Origin: JAJPKK01 sp963844635
GTDB taxonomy: Bacteria; Pseudomonadota; Alphaproteobacteria; Rhizobiales; Xanthobacteraceae
Direction of reading: 5' to 3'
Assembly (NCBI GenBank): GCA_963844635.1
Contig: CAWJPD010000002.1
Coordinates: forward strand, 310,001-374,000
Length of the DNA stretch: 64,000 bases
Made by a program: the position numbers and the translations under genes. The notes under the pieces were generated by a model, which saw only the letters and a program-made list of their open reading frames with translations, did not search any database and had not been told where the DNA came from. This document shows, piece after piece, positions 26,065 to 35,255 of this stretch. Every line of letters begins with the position of its first letter. Within the stretch, counting starts at the first letter, position 1.

Positions 26065-27261
26065 ATTAGCGAATTCAGTATCATCCTTATCGCAACGCTG
26101 GCGATTGCAGCACTCGGGCTGGGTGTGGGCCTCGCCGCGCTCGCGATCGTCCCCGCACGTCGGCAGCGCTATCACTGCACCGAGCAGGAGCGGCGCGACG
26201 CGGCTATGGAGCAACGCCTCGTCGAGGTCGCGCGTATCCAGGCGGAGACCGCCGGGAGGCTTCAGGCCCTTGGCGAAGGACTTGGTGGCCGCCAAGCCGA
26301 ACTTGCCCGCGTGATGGCAGAGCGGCTCGACGCGGTCTCCGCCCGGCTCGGCCATTCCATGGATGAGACGACGCGGCAAACGGTCGAGCGGTTGCAAAGC
26401 CTGAACGAGCGCATCGCCGTCATCGATCATGCGCAGAAGAATTTGGCGGAGCTGTCCGGCCAGGTGGTCTCGCTGCGTGACGTGCTCGGCAACAAGCAGG
26501 CGCGGGGCGCCTTCGGCCAAGCGCGCATGGAGGCGATCGTTGGCGACGGTCTCCCGAAGGACCAGTTCGCCTTTCAGTACAAGCTCTCCAACAATACGCG
26601 TCCGGACTGCGTCATCTTTCTGCCCGACAAGCGTCCGCTCGCGATCGACGCCAAATTTCCGCTGGAATCGATTACGGCGCTGCGCGACGCGAAAACGGAA
26701 GAGGATCGCCAGCGTGCCGGGCAAAGGTTGCGGCATGACGTGTCGAAGCACATTGCCGATATCGCCGGCAAATATCTGCTGCCCGGCGAGACGCAGGATA
26801 TGGCGCTGATGTTCGTGCCGTCGGAATCGGTCTATGCCGAGCTCTATGATGGCTTCGACGATCTCGTCCAAAAGGCTTATCGCGCGCGCGTCGTCATCGT
26901 TTCGCCGTCATTGCTGATGCTGGCAATCCAGGTCGTGCAGCAGATCATGAAGGATGCCCGCATGCGGGCCGCCGCCGACCTCATTCGCGCCGAAGTTGGG
27001 CGCATGATGGAGGATGTGAACCGGATGCGGGAACGGGTGGCCAAGCTCAATCAGCATTACACTCAGGGAGGCGAGGACTTGCACCAGATCCTGACCTCGA
27101 CGGATAAAATCGTTAAGCGGGCGAGCAGGATCGACGAACTCGATTTCGGCGATGACGCGGCAGCGCCGGTCCTTGTCGATACCCACGAAACCTCGAACAA
27201 TGCGCCGTTATTCGCGAAACGCGCGCCGCGGGGCCAGCTCAAGCTTCAGGCCGGCGAATAA
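26065..27261 (+). CDS. rmuC: DNA recombination protein RmuC, apparent ATT start
   Basis: 398 residues if begun at ATT 26065. An N-terminal membrane helix (SIILIATLAIAALGLGVGLA) is followed by a coiled coil and the RmuC nuclease-like core (NKQARGAFGQARMEAIVGDG, SNNTRPDCVIFLPD, AIDAKFPLESI). No ATG, GTG or TTG lies between the in-frame stop at 26047 and GTG 26125, which falls inside the helix. AAAGGA is 8 nt before the ATT, so either the gene uses a rare ATT start or the third base is a mutation or error. Confidence 0.85.
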   Translation: MSEFSIILIATLAIAALGLGVGLAALAIVPARRQRYHCTEQERRDAAMEQRLVEVARIQAETAGRLQALGEGLGGRQAELARVMAERLDAVSARLGHSMDETTRQTVERLQSLNERIAVIDHAQKNLAELSGQVVSLRDVLGNKQARGAFGQARMEAIVGDGLPKDQFAFQYKLSNNTRPDCVIFLPDKRPLAIDAKFPLESITALRDAKTEEDRQRAGQRLRHDVSKHIADIAGKYLLPGETQDMALMFVPSESVYAELYDGFDDLVQKAYRARVVIVSPSLLMLAIQVVQQIMKDARMRAAADLIRAEVGRMMEDVNRMRERVAKLNQHYTQGGEDLHQILTSTDKIVKRASRIDELDFGDDAAAPVLVDTHETSNNAPLFAKRAPRGQLKLQAGE

Positions 27262-27289
27262 TGCCCATCCGGCCACATTGGCGCCTTCC

Positions 27290-28651
27290 GTGAGCGTCCT
27301 GTCGCAGGCAAAGCCAGAAGCGTCGCCCGGCTGGGCGCAGGCGCTCAGCGTCTATCTGAAACGTCGCGTGCTCATCGTGATGTTTCTCGGCTTCTCCTCT
27401 GGGCTGCCCTTGGCGCTGTCCGGATCGACGCTCGCCGTCTGGATGACCGAGGAAGGCGTCGACCTGCAGACCATCGGCCTCTTTGCCCTTGTCGGCACGC
27501 CCTACACGATAAAATTCCTGTGGGCGCCGCTTGTCGATGCGCTGCGCGTGCCTTTTATGTCGCGATGGCTCGGGCGGCGACGCGGCTGGCTGATGCTGTC
27601 GCAGCTGCTGTTGATCGCAGCGATTGTCTTTCTCGGCCTGACCGATCCGGCGAGCAATCCATGGTTCGTCGCGCTTGGCGGCCTGATGGTCGCAACCGCT
27701 TCGGCGACACAGGACATCGTCGTCGATGCGTTCCGGGTCGACAGCCTCGATGAAAGCGAGCAGGCCGCCGGCATGGCATCCTATGTCGCGGCCTACCGGA
27801 TCGGCATGCTGGTCTCGACCGCCGGTGCCCTGTTCCTCGTCAGCGGCTTCGAGGCGCTTGGTCTCGGCAAGCACCAGGCGTGGAGCGCCGGCTATCTCGC
27901 CGCCGCGGCGCTGGTGATTATCGGGGTCGCGACGACGCTCATCGCGCGCGAACCGGCGAAGTCGGTGGCAGCCGAAAAAGCGCAGAGCGCGCACAGCGCT
28001 GGGCGGCGGCTCGGCGAAACCATCGTCGGTGCGTTCGGCGATTTTCTGTTCCGCGAAGGTTTGCAGGTCGCGATCGTCGTGCTCGCCTTCGTCGTGCTGT
28101 TCAAGCTCACCGACGCGCTCGCCGGAATCATGACCGGGCCCTTCGTTATCCGCCTCGGCTTTTCCCGCAACGAATATGCGGCGATCATCAAGGGCGTCGG
28201 TCTCGTCGCGACGCTCGCCGGCGGTTTTGCCGGCGGCTTTTTGGCGCGCGCCTGCCCGCTCGCGACCTGCCTGTGGATCGGCGGCCTGGTCCAGGCGGTG
28301 GCAAACCTTGCCTTTTCCTGGCAGGCCGTCGTCGGGCGCGACCTCGGCTGGCTCACCTTCGCGATCACGACGGAAAACTTCACCAGCGCGATCGGCACCG
28401 TGATTTTCGTCGCCTATCTCTCGGCGTTGTGCCGCAATCCGCTGCACACGGCGATGCAGTACGCGCTGCTCACCGCGTTCTCCGCGTTCGGGCGCACCTA
28501 CGTATCTGCGGTCGCCGGCACCATCGCGGAAGCCACCGGCTGGCCGTGGTTCTTTGCGATCTGCGCCTTGGCGGCATTGCCAAGCTTCGTACTGCTCGCC
28601 TGGCTGCAACGACGGGGGCACTTTGCCAAGATTGCCAGCACACGCGTTTGA
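27290..28651 (+). CDS. AmpG-like MFS permease
   Basis: 453 residues, about 12 to 14 hydrophobic helices. The N-terminal FLGFSSGLPLALSGSTLAVW, then GLFALVGTPYTIKFLWAPLVDALR and ATQDIVVDAFRVD are characteristic of AmpG, which imports anhydro-muropeptides for recycling. GTG 27290 was selected as start because it directly precedes the family N-terminus. It follows rmuC by 28 bp and may be co-transcribed. Its pairing with MltA and two L,D-transpeptidases in the window gives a cell-wall turnover theme. Confidence 0.85.
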   Translation: MSVLSQAKPEASPGWAQALSVYLKRRVLIVMFLGFSSGLPLALSGSTLAVWMTEEGVDLQTIGLFALVGTPYTIKFLWAPLVDALRVPFMSRWLGRRRGWLMLSQLLLIAAIVFLGLTDPASNPWFVALGGLMVATASATQDIVVDAFRVDSLDESEQAAGMASYVAAYRIGMLVSTAGALFLVSGFEALGLGKHQAWSAGYLAAAALVIIGVATTLIAREPAKSVAAEKAQSAHSAGRRLGETIVGAFGDFLFREGLQVAIVVLAFVVLFKLTDALAGIMTGPFVIRLGFSRNEYAAIIKGVGLVATLAGGFAGGFLARACPLATCLWIGGLVQAVANLAFSWQAVVGRDLGWLTFAITTENFTSAIGTVIFVAYLSALCRNPLHTAMQYALLTAFSAFGRTYVSAVAGTIAEATGWPWFFAICALAALPSFVLLAWLQRRGHFAKIASTRV

Positions 28652-28688
28652 CGTGCCTCGATAGAGGTTTGTACGAAGCAAATACGTT

Positions 28689-29129
28689 TCATCTGCGGGC
28701 CGCAAAGAATGCGTGCAGCAGGTCGGCCGCTTCGGTTGCGGCGATGCCCCCATAGACTTCCGGCCGATGGTGGCAGGTCGGCGCCGAAAACAGGCGCACT
28801 CCGTTTTCGACGGCGCCCCCCTTGGCATCGGCCGCGCCGAAATAAAGGCGGCGGATGCGGGCGAGCGACAGGGCGCCCGCGCACATGGCGCAAGGCTCGA
28901 GCGTTACATACAGGTCGCAGTCGCCGAGGCGCTCGTTGCCAAGCACCGCCGCCGCATGCCGCAACGCCAGCATCTCGGCGTGCGCGGTCGGATCATGAGC
29001 GCCGATGGTGCGGTTGCGGTCTGCCGCGATCACGAGACCATCGCGCACGATAACGCAGCCAATCGGGACTTCGCCCGCGGCGGCGGCGGCGCGCGCCTGT
29101 GCCAGCGCCTGATCCATAAAAGAAGTCAT
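28689..29129 (-). CDS. tadA: tRNA adenosine(34) deaminase-like nucleoside deaminase
   Basis: 146 residues. Zinc deaminase with HAEMLAL and PCAMCAGAL motifs (His/Glu and two Cys). Placement next to rluB-rsmD is the usual position of tadA, which makes inosine at tRNA wobble position 34. It is divergent from rluB across an R1 repeat and convergent with the AmpG-like gene. It starts at ATG 29129. Confidence 0.92.
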   Translation of the reverse strand: MTSFMDQALAQARAAAAAGEVPIGCVIVRDGLVIAADRNRTIGAHDPTAHAEMLALRHAAAVLGNERLGDCDLYVTLEPCAMCAGALSLARIRRLYFGAADAKGGAVENGVRLFSAPTCHHRPEVYGGIAATEAADLLHAFFAARR

Positions 29130-29176
29130 GCTCGTTCGCGGCGCAAATCTTTGCTATCAGCCGACATGGTAATCAA

Positions 29177-29278
29177 GCGAATGATCCCGAAAGGTTGCAG
29201 ACCTTTCGGACCAAGATCATGCGCAAACTCAAGGAGAACCGAGCGGGAGGCGCTTCAAACTAAACGCATCCCGCTCTA
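29177..29278. repeat. Palindromic intergenic repeat R1, short form
   Basis: Core hairpin GCGAATGATCCCGAAAGG... GATCATGCGC and end segment AACGCATCCCGCTCTA, without the inner palindrome. It fills the tadA/rluB divergent gap. Confidence 0.75.
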
Positions 29279-29290
29279 AGAAATCTCGCC

Positions 29291-30598
29291 ATGACGCGCA
29301 AGCGCAACGATAACCAACAGGGGTCGCGCCGCGCGGCCAAGGGCGTGGGCCTGCGAGCCCATGCAAAAGCCGATCGGCCAAAACGCGGTGATGCGCGGCC
29401 GGCGAGGCCGGCACAGCGTGCGGCTTCGGGTGCTGCGGCGGATCGGGATGCCGACCGCATCGCCAAGGTGATGGCGCGGGCGGGGATGTGTTCGCGGCGT
29501 GATGCCGAAGGCTGGATCGCGGCCGGCCGCGTCGCCGTAAACGGGAGTCGCGTTCTTTCGCCCGCCCTCAACGTCACCGAGCGCGATCGCATCACAGTCG
29601 ACGGTGAGCCGCTGCCGCGGCGCGAGCGCACCCGCCTGTTCCTGCACAACAAGCCGGTCGGCCTCGTCAGCACCAGCGCCGATCCGCAGGGCCGCCCAAC
29701 AATTTTCGACGCACTGCCGAAAAACCTGCCGCGGCTCGTCAGTGTCGGACGGCTCGACATCGGCACGGAAGGATTGCTGCTCCTCACCAATGATGGCGGC
29801 CTCGCCCGCGTGCTGGAACTGCCGCAGACGCAGTGGGAGCGCCGCTACCGGGTCCGCGCTCATGGCCGGGTGAGCCAGGCGGAACTTGACCGCCTGCGCG
29901 ACGGCGTGACCATCGATGGCGTCCATTACGGGCCGATCGTGGCGACGCTCGAACGCGAACAGGGCAGCAATGTTTGGCTCGGATTCGCGATCCGCGAAGG
30001 CAAGAACCGGGAGGTCCGCAACGTACTGGCCCATCTTCGGCTGCGGGTGAACCGACTGATTCGGATCGGTTTCGGCCCGTTCGAATTGGGCGATCTTTCC
30101 GAAGGTGCGATTGTGGAGGTGGAGACGCGCAAACTGCGAAGCCTGCTGGGCGACTCCCTCGTGACCGCCGCGAACTGCGATTTTTCAGGGCCGACAGCCC
30201 CGCTTGCCGCAGCATCCGAAGAGCAGGCCACCCGCCCCGGCCGGCCGCGGCGCGGCCATGCCTGGCGTCAGCACGACGCCCCGCTGCATCGCATCTACCG
30301 CGGCGCTCGCGCTCGTCCGGAGGCCGACGCACCGCCGTCCGATGCGGCACGGCCGCGTCGCACCGGCGTCCTGACCGACCGCAAGGGCCGCCGTTTACCG
30401 GTCGAACGGCTGGCCGAGAGGCCGGACGAGGCCTCGCCGCGCGAGCGCTTTTCTACCCGTTCCGACCCTCCGATTCGGCCACCGCGCTCGCCGCCAAAAC
30501 ACCGGCCGCCACGAGATCGCGCCAGAGGGCCACGCCCGTCGCAGCCGAAATCGCCTCTGAGCAAGGTGCCGCGGCCTAAACCGCCGCGGCCGCGCTGA
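29291..30598 (+). CDS. RluB-type 23S rRNA pseudouridine synthase
   Basis: 435 residues. An Arg/Ala-rich N-terminal extension precedes an S4 RNA-binding domain (RIAKVMARAGMCSRRDAEGW) and the RsuA/RluB catalytic domain, with the catalytic Asp in VGRLDIGTEGLLLLTNDG and the GKNREVRNVLAHL segment. The C-terminal ~130 residues are Pro/Arg-rich disordered sequence ending PRPKPPRPR, typical of alphaproteobacterial homologues. The stop overlaps the rsmD start (TGATG), implying coupling. Confidence 0.9.
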   Translation: MTRKRNDNQQGSRRAAKGVGLRAHAKADRPKRGDARPARPAQRAASGAAADRDADRIAKVMARAGMCSRRDAEGWIAAGRVAVNGSRVLSPALNVTERDRITVDGEPLPRRERTRLFLHNKPVGLVSTSADPQGRPTIFDALPKNLPRLVSVGRLDIGTEGLLLLTNDGGLARVLELPQTQWERRYRVRAHGRVSQAELDRLRDGVTIDGVHYGPIVATLEREQGSNVWLGFAIREGKNREVRNVLAHLRLRVNRLIRIGFGPFELGDLSEGAIVEVETRKLRSLLGDSLVTAANCDFSGPTAPLAAASEEQATRPGRPRRGHAWRQHDAPLHRIYRGARARPEADAPPSDAARPRRTGVLTDRKGRRLPVERLAERPDEASPRERFSTRSDPPIRPPRSPPKHRPPRDRARGPRPSQPKSPLSKVPRPKPPRPR

Positions 30599-31191
30599 TG
30601 CGCATTGTCGGCGGGCGTCTCGGCGGCCGCGTACTCCAAGGACCGAAATCGCAATCGATCCGGCCAAGCTCGGACCGCTTACGCGAATCCCTGTTCAATG
30701 TGCTGATGCATGGCTATGGCGACCCGGTCACGAGTGCCCGCGCGATAGATTTGTTTGCCGGCACCGGCGCGCTTGGACTTGAGGCGATGTCACGCGGCGC
30801 GGCCTTCGCTCTGTTCATCGATGACGGCGCCGAGGCACGGGCCTTGATCCGGCAGAATGTCGAGGCGCTCGGGCTTGGCGGCACGACGCGTGTGTTTCGA
30901 CGCAACGCGACGCGATTAGGCCCGGTGCACCCGGTGGCGAAGTTTTCGCTCGCCTTTCTCGATCCGCCATATCGAAAAGGACTTGCAGAACAGGCGCTCG
31001 CCTCATTGCGCGAAGGAAACTGGCTGACCGCCGACGCGCTCATTGTCGTCGAAGAAGCATCGGATGCCGGTTTTCGTGCGCCACTCGGCTTTGCCGAACT
31101 GGAGCGGCGGCGCTACGACGACAGCGATCTGGTTTTTCTGCGCAGTGGAGAGAACAAAGGGACCGGGAGTGATTTGCCCGATCCCGCGTGA
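30598..31191 (+). CDS. rsmD: 16S rRNA (guanine966-N2)-methyltransferase
   Basis: 197 residues. The start MRIVGGRLGGRVLQGPKS, the RPSSDRLRESLFNVL signature, the SAM-binding DLFAGTGALGLEAMSRG and the catalytic FLDPPY are all present. It methylates G966 of 16S rRNA late in 30S assembly. It overlaps the upstream rluB-like stop by one base. The operon pairing with a pseudouridine synthase is standard in the order. Confidence 0.95.
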   Translation: MRIVGGRLGGRVLQGPKSQSIRPSSDRLRESLFNVLMHGYGDPVTSARAIDLFAGTGALGLEAMSRGAAFALFIDDGAEARALIRQNVEALGLGGTTRVFRRNATRLGPVHPVAKFSLAFLDPPYRKGLAEQALASLREGNWLTADALIVVEEASDAGFRAPLGFAELERRRYDDSDLVFLRSGENKGTGSDLPDPA

Positions 31192-31197
31192 TTACGG

Positions 31198-31245
31198 CGA
31201 GTGATCTTGTCCGAAAAGTCTGCAGCTTTTCGGCAGCAAGCGCTA
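31198..31245. repeat. Palindromic intergenic repeat R1, core only
   Basis: GTGATCTTGTCCGAAAAG... CTTTTCGGCAGCAAGCGCTA core hairpin between convergent genes. Its final CTA is the stop codon (TAG on the minus strand) of the L,D-transpeptidase gene. Confidence 0.65.
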
Positions 31246-32391
31246 TCTCACGCTCGCCGTGGTATCGTTGGGGGTCCTGCCAGGAAGCACGAGCACCTTC
31301 GTCCCGACCGTCACGCGCCCATAAAGGTCTTCGATGTCGGCGTTGATCAGCCGAATACATCCCGACGATACGAAGCTGCCGATCGTCGAAGGTTGATTGG
31401 TGCCATGAATCCGGTACAGCGTGTTGCCGAGATAAAGCGCGCGGGCGCCGAGCGGATTGCTCTCACCGCCGGCCATGAAGCGCGGCAGATAAGGCTGGCG
31501 ATCGATCATCTCCTTGGGCGGGTGCCAGTCCGGCCACTCGGCCATCCGGCTGATCTTCTCGCGGCCAGCCCAGGTGAAGCCTTCCCGGCCCACTCCGATG
31601 CCATAGCGCAAGGCCTTGCCGTTCCCCAGTACGAGGTAAAGGTAGGTGTTCGGCGTGTCGATGATGAGGGTTCCGGCAGGCTCGCGCGTCGGATAATCGA
31701 CAAGCTGACGCTTGAACTGCGGCGGCAATTCCTTCGGCTGCCCGGTCTCTGGCTGGTCGTCGGGCGGCAATGCCGAATAACCGCCAGGGACGCCGGCAGT
31801 ATCATAGGAGCGACCGCCTGGTCCCGGCGCCAAGCCCCCGCCCGATCCATTCACATCGCCCGGCGGGCGAACCGGCTCCCAGGCGCCATACGAATAGCCT
31901 CGGCCATAGCCCGGAGGCGGCGGCGCGGCATCCTGATAGCCGCCTTGATAATACTCGCGTTGCTGCGGGTAACCCTGCTGCACGTTCGCATACCCGGACA
32001 CCGGCGGATAACCCTGGGGTGGCGCATAGCCGGGCGGTGGCGGTACATAGCCCGGAGGAGGCGGATAGCCCTGAGATGGGGCATATCCTTGAGGAGGTGG
32101 ATAGCCCTGCGCTTGGCCGTATCCTTGCGAAGGAGCGTAGCCCTGGGATTGAGCGTAGCCGGGCGGCGGCAGCGCATCGCGCTGAACCGAACCCGGCGGA
32201 CGAATCGATTGCGGGTCTGTGGAACCCGGACGGCCATACGGAGGTGGTGGCGTTCCTTGATCGTCATCAACAGGGGCCGCGCGATACGGACCCGGAGGCA
32301 GCGGCTGCTGATAGATCTGCGCGACGGCCGCCCCCGTCATCCCCGCAAATGTAATGATAGTCGCTGCGATGGCAACGAAACGCGCGTTCAT
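31243..32391 (-). CDS. YkuD L,D-transpeptidase with Pro/Gly/Tyr repeats
   Basis: 382 residues. A signal peptide (VAIAATIITFAGMTGAAVA) is followed by a long Pro/Gly/Tyr/Gln-rich region (about residues 30-200) containing repeats of the form QGY-x-P-x (QGYAPSQGYGQAQGYPPPQG), then a YkuD domain with HGTNQP and SSGCIRL (catalytic Cys). It would form 3-3 peptidoglycan cross-links in the periplasm. ATG 32391 is used; ATG 32400 is three codons upstream. The TAG stop is contributed by an R1 repeat. Confidence 0.9.
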   Translation of the reverse strand: MNARFVAIAATIITFAGMTGAAVAQIYQQPLPPGPYRAAPVDDDQGTPPPPYGRPGSTDPQSIRPPGSVQRDALPPPGYAQSQGYAPSQGYGQAQGYPPPQGYAPSQGYPPPPGYVPPPPGYAPPQGYPPVSGYANVQQGYPQQREYYQGGYQDAAPPPPGYGRGYSYGAWEPVRPPGDVNGSGGGLAPGPGGRSYDTAGVPGGYSALPPDDQPETGQPKELPPQFKRQLVDYPTREPAGTLIIDTPNTYLYLVLGNGKALRYGIGVGREGFTWAGREKISRMAEWPDWHPPKEMIDRQPYLPRFMAGGESNPLGARALYLGNTLYRIHGTNQPSTIGSFVSSGCIRLINADIEDLYGRVTVGTKVLVLPGRTPNDTTASVR

Positions 32392-32595
32392 TATCCCCAT
32401 CCCTCGAACTCACGCAGTGTAGGCGCCTAGATAGGGCAGGAACAAGGCCAAAAAAGAGTAAACTTTGGAGTTCCAATGTAAATTTGTCTCTTACGTCCAA
32501 GCGCTCGCTCTGTTGCCGGCCGATCGCGATGTCCCGCAGCGAGTCTCGAGGGTCTGTCGGATGAGGGAGGGCGCGCGATGGTTGCGGGCGGCCAC

Positions 32596-32958
32596 TCACT
32601 TGGGCACGCCCTCGATCGCATCAACCTTGTCTGGATAGAACGCAAGATATTGCGCGATCTCGGCGACATCGCGTTTCGGCTGCTCGTAGCTCCATACCGC
32701 ATTGTCGGCGACGCGGCCGCCGGCCTGGACAGAAAAATAGGATGCCTCGCCCTTGTAGGGGCAGTTGGTCCGCCGGTCGGTCGGAGTGAGCAAGCTCATG
32801 TCGACGTCCTGTCGCGGAACGTAGGCGACCGGCGGATAGGAGGCTTCTCGCAGCACCAGCGCATGGGCGCTGTCCGCAATTGCGACTCCGGCGAAGGTGA
32901 CGCGCACGCGACCCGGTGCGGGCGTAATGACAATCGGATGATCGACGGTACCGGCCAT
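32596..32958 (-). CDS. DUF427 domain protein
   Basis: 120 residues, essentially one DUF427 domain: RVRVTFAGVAIADSAHALVL, SYPPVAYVPRQDVDMSLL, TNCPYKGEASYFSV and the final IAQYLAFYPDKVDAI. The fold is small and beta-rich; the function is unknown. It starts at ATG 32958. It is flanked by the L,D-transpeptidase (about 200 bp, nothing recognised) and an R1 repeat. Confidence 0.88.
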   Translation of the reverse strand: MAGTVDHPIVITPAPGRVRVTFAGVAIADSAHALVLREASYPPVAYVPRQDVDMSLLTPTDRRTNCPYKGEASYFSVQAGGRVADNAVWSYEQPKRDVAEIAQYLAFYPDKVDAIEGVPK

Positions 32959-32990
32959 GAGATTGGTCCAATCTTCATGAGACTAAGGTG

Positions 32991-33077
32991 GAATGCGTTC
33001 AGCTTGAATCGCTTCCCGCTCGCTCGCCTTTGAGTTTGCGCATGGTCTTGTCCGAACCGCCGTTGGGATCATACGCC
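32991..33077. repeat. Palindromic intergenic repeat R1, short, degenerate
   Basis: Starts GAATGCGTTCAGCTTGAATC and runs to TTGCGCATGGTCTTGTCCG; the closing arm is altered (GGATCATACGCC). It lies between the DUF427 gene and rpmG. Confidence 0.65.
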
Positions 33078-33271
33078 AAGTATCGAGCGTCGCGCGGCAA
33101 CGCTCGTGCGGTCAAGTGCCAGCCGGATTTGTCCGAACGGGGGCTGCCCAAGGCGCCGCAAAGCGGCGAAGCTTTTGCGTTTCCTTGACTTTGATGACGC
33201 CGCGACTAGGTTCCGCGCGAGGCCGGAACGCGCCGGCTCCGCATAATCCTGCAAAACGAGGAAACGCACCC

Positions 33272-33439
33272 ATGGCGAAGGCCGCGATGATCAAGATCAA
33301 GCTGCTGTCCAGCGCCGACACCGGCTATTTCTACGTCACCAAGAAGAACTCGCGCACGAAGACGGAAAAGCTCGTCAAGAAGAAATACGATCCGGTCGCG
33401 AAGAAGCATGTCGAGTTTCGCGAGACCAAGATCAAGTGA
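33272..33439 (+). CDS. rpmG: 50S ribosomal protein L33
   Basis: 55 residues, full length: MAKAAMIKIKLLSSADTGYF, then VTKKNSRTKTEKLVKKKYDP and a final HVEFRETKIK. There are no CxxC pairs, so it is the zinc-independent form. ATG 33272 was selected by family length; ORF sequence upstream is not coding. Confidence 0.97.
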   Translation: MAKAAMIKIKLLSSADTGYFYVTKKNSRTKTEKLVKKKYDPVAKKHVEFRETKIK

Positions 33440-33558
33440 ACGGCGCTCCGCTTTGCCTCGTTCGCGGGCTGCTGCCGGCCTGTGACGGCGGCGGCTGACC
33501 GGCGGATATCCGGCTGGGCTATTCGTTGCCGGCGATGATCCCCCCAGCGGGTTCGGAC

Positions 33559-34347
33559 ATGCCTCCAGGCGGTGCCGAAAGGAGCCGGCGCAGCGAAATG
33601 AGCGAATGCGACGAGCTTGTGTTGGCGTACCGCATCCTTGCCGCCCATGGGGTCGTCGACGCCTACGGTCATGTGAGCCTGCGTACCGCTGCCAACCCGC
33701 AGCGTTATCTGCTTGCGCGGTCGATGGCGCCGGAGCTCGTCACCGCCGACGATATTCTGGAGTTCGATCTCGACAGCAACCCGATCTCCGATCCCGGGAT
33801 GCCGCTCTATCTCGAGCGGTATATTCACGGCGAAATCTTCAAGAGCCGGCCCGATGTGAACGCGGTCGTACACAATCATTCGCCCTCGGTCATTCCGTTC
33901 GGCGTGACGGATGTCCCGCTGCGTCCGCTGTTCAACACTGCGGCATTCGTCGGTGAAGGGGTACCGACTTTCGAAATCCGCGATTTCCAGGACAGTGGCG
34001 ACATCATCGTCAAAACACCCTATCTCGGCCGGTCGCTGGCGGTGATTTTGGGCACCCGGCCCGCGGCATTGATGCGCGGGCACGGCGCCGTCGTCGTCGC
34101 CGACAGCCTGATGCTCGCGGTGGTGCGCAGCGTCTACCTTGAACTTTCGGCGAAGCTGCAAATGCAGGCGATGCTGATCGCTGGGCCGAACGGCAAGATT
34201 GCCTATTTCGACGCCCGTGAAGTCGCGGCCGTGGGCAGCCGGCAGGCGTCCGCAGGCACGTGGAAACGAACATGGGAGCTATGGTGCCGCAAGGCACAGG
34301 CGCAGATCGACAGCGAGCGCGCGCCGACACGGCGGCGCCGACCATGA
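33559..34347 (+). CDS. Class II aldolase/adducin-like protein
   Basis: About 262 residues. Metal-ligand histidines are visible in AYGHVSLR, VVHNHSPSV and MRGHGAVVV, and the N-terminal LAYRILAAHGVVDAYGH is typical of the decarboxylase/aldolase-like subfamily in catabolic clusters. It is first of a plus-strand cassette with a crotonase, a gentisate-dioxygenase-like cupin and a Bug receptor. The start is uncertain: ATG 33535, 33559 and 33598 are all in frame, the last with AAAGGAG 13 nt upstream. Confidence 0.82.
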   Translation: MPPGGAERSRRSEMSECDELVLAYRILAAHGVVDAYGHVSLRTAANPQRYLLARSMAPELVTADDILEFDLDSNPISDPGMPLYLERYIHGEIFKSRPDVNAVVHNHSPSVIPFGVTDVPLRPLFNTAAFVGEGVPTFEIRDFQDSGDIIVKTPYLGRSLAVILGTRPAALMRGHGAVVVADSLMLAVVRSVYLELSAKLQMQAMLIAGPNGKIAYFDAREVAAVGSRQASAGTWKRTWELWCRKAQAQIDSERAPTRRRRP

Positions 34348-34480
34348 TGGCGCGCACATTTCTTCGCCGCGCGCGGGCAGCAAGCGGGAACGTGCCGTTA
34401 TCGCTGTCTCAGTCCTTCCCGCCACCCCTGACCCAACGGTCCATCCGGGCTTCCAAGATCATGAACGAACGGAGACGGCA

Positions 34481-35218
34481 ATGAACGACGCCATTCTGGT
34501 GAAGCAAGATGGTCCCATCCTGCGCATCACCATCAATCGGCCGGATACCGGCAATGCGATGACGGACGATATGGCGCGGGAACTCACGCGTGCAATCCTC
34601 GCGGTGCAGGCCGAAGCACGAATGGTGATCCTGCGCGGCGCCGGCGCCGATTTTTGCGTTGGCCGCGCGTCGGCGCCCCGCGACCCGTCCGCGCTCCAAC
34701 CTCAGGCGCTGGAGCGCCGCCGATCTTCCGACGTGGTATTCAACACTTACGGGGCGATCCGCGATTGCCCGATCCCGGTCCTCAGTGTCGTCCAAGGCCG
34801 CGCGCTGGGTTTCGGTTGTGCCGTTGCCGCCGTATCGGACATCACCATTGCGAACGACAAGGCCACGTTCCAGGTCCCGGAAATGCTGCACAACATTCTG
34901 CCCACCATGGTGATGTCGGCATTGACCGACCGGGCTTCGCGCAAGGCGATCGCGTATCTTGTCTATTCCGCGAAGCCTGTAGGCGCCGAGCGCGCGCTCA
35001 CTTATGGCATCGTCAGCGACGTGGTTTCGGCAGAAAAACTGGAGGCGGCGGTCGACGACGTGACCGCGAACATCCTGCAAGCCCCCATCATCGCCACCTT
35101 GGGGGTGAAGGATTATACGCGGCGGGCACTGACAATGGATGTGCCTTCCGCCGTCGACTACGCGCGCAACCTGCACGCCGTCGTCAATTCGTCACGTGAA
35201 ATCCTGCCTGCGCGGTGA
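34481..35218 (+). CDS. Enoyl-CoA hydratase/isomerase family protein
   Basis: 245 residues, crotonase fold: LRITINRPDTGNAM, oxyanion-hole segments RGAGADFCVGRAS and GRALGFGCAVAAVSD, and PEMLHNILPTMV. Substrates would be acyl-CoA thioesters from aromatic or fatty-acid catabolism. ATG 34481 has GGAGA upstream. The 130 bp between it and the aldolase hold no gene. It is followed 37 bp later by the cupin dioxygenase, consistent with one operon. Confidence 0.85.
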   Translation: MNDAILVKQDGPILRITINRPDTGNAMTDDMARELTRAILAVQAEARMVILRGAGADFCVGRASAPRDPSALQPQALERRRSSDVVFNTYGAIRDCPIPVLSVVQGRALGFGCAVAAVSDITIANDKATFQVPEMLHNILPTMVMSALTDRASRKAIAYLVYSAKPVGAERALTYGIVSDVVSAEKLEAAVDDVTANILQAPIIATLGVKDYTRRALTMDVPSAVDYARNLHAVVNSSREILPAR

Positions 35219-35255
35219 CTGAGTTTGATAGTATCCAAGCGAAGAGGTGCACCAG

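Noticed and set aside
27239..28828. 529-codon open frame antisense to the AmpG-like gene
   Set aside because: Product is extremely rich in Arg, Asp and Gly with no domain; the opposite strand shows continuous transmembrane helices.
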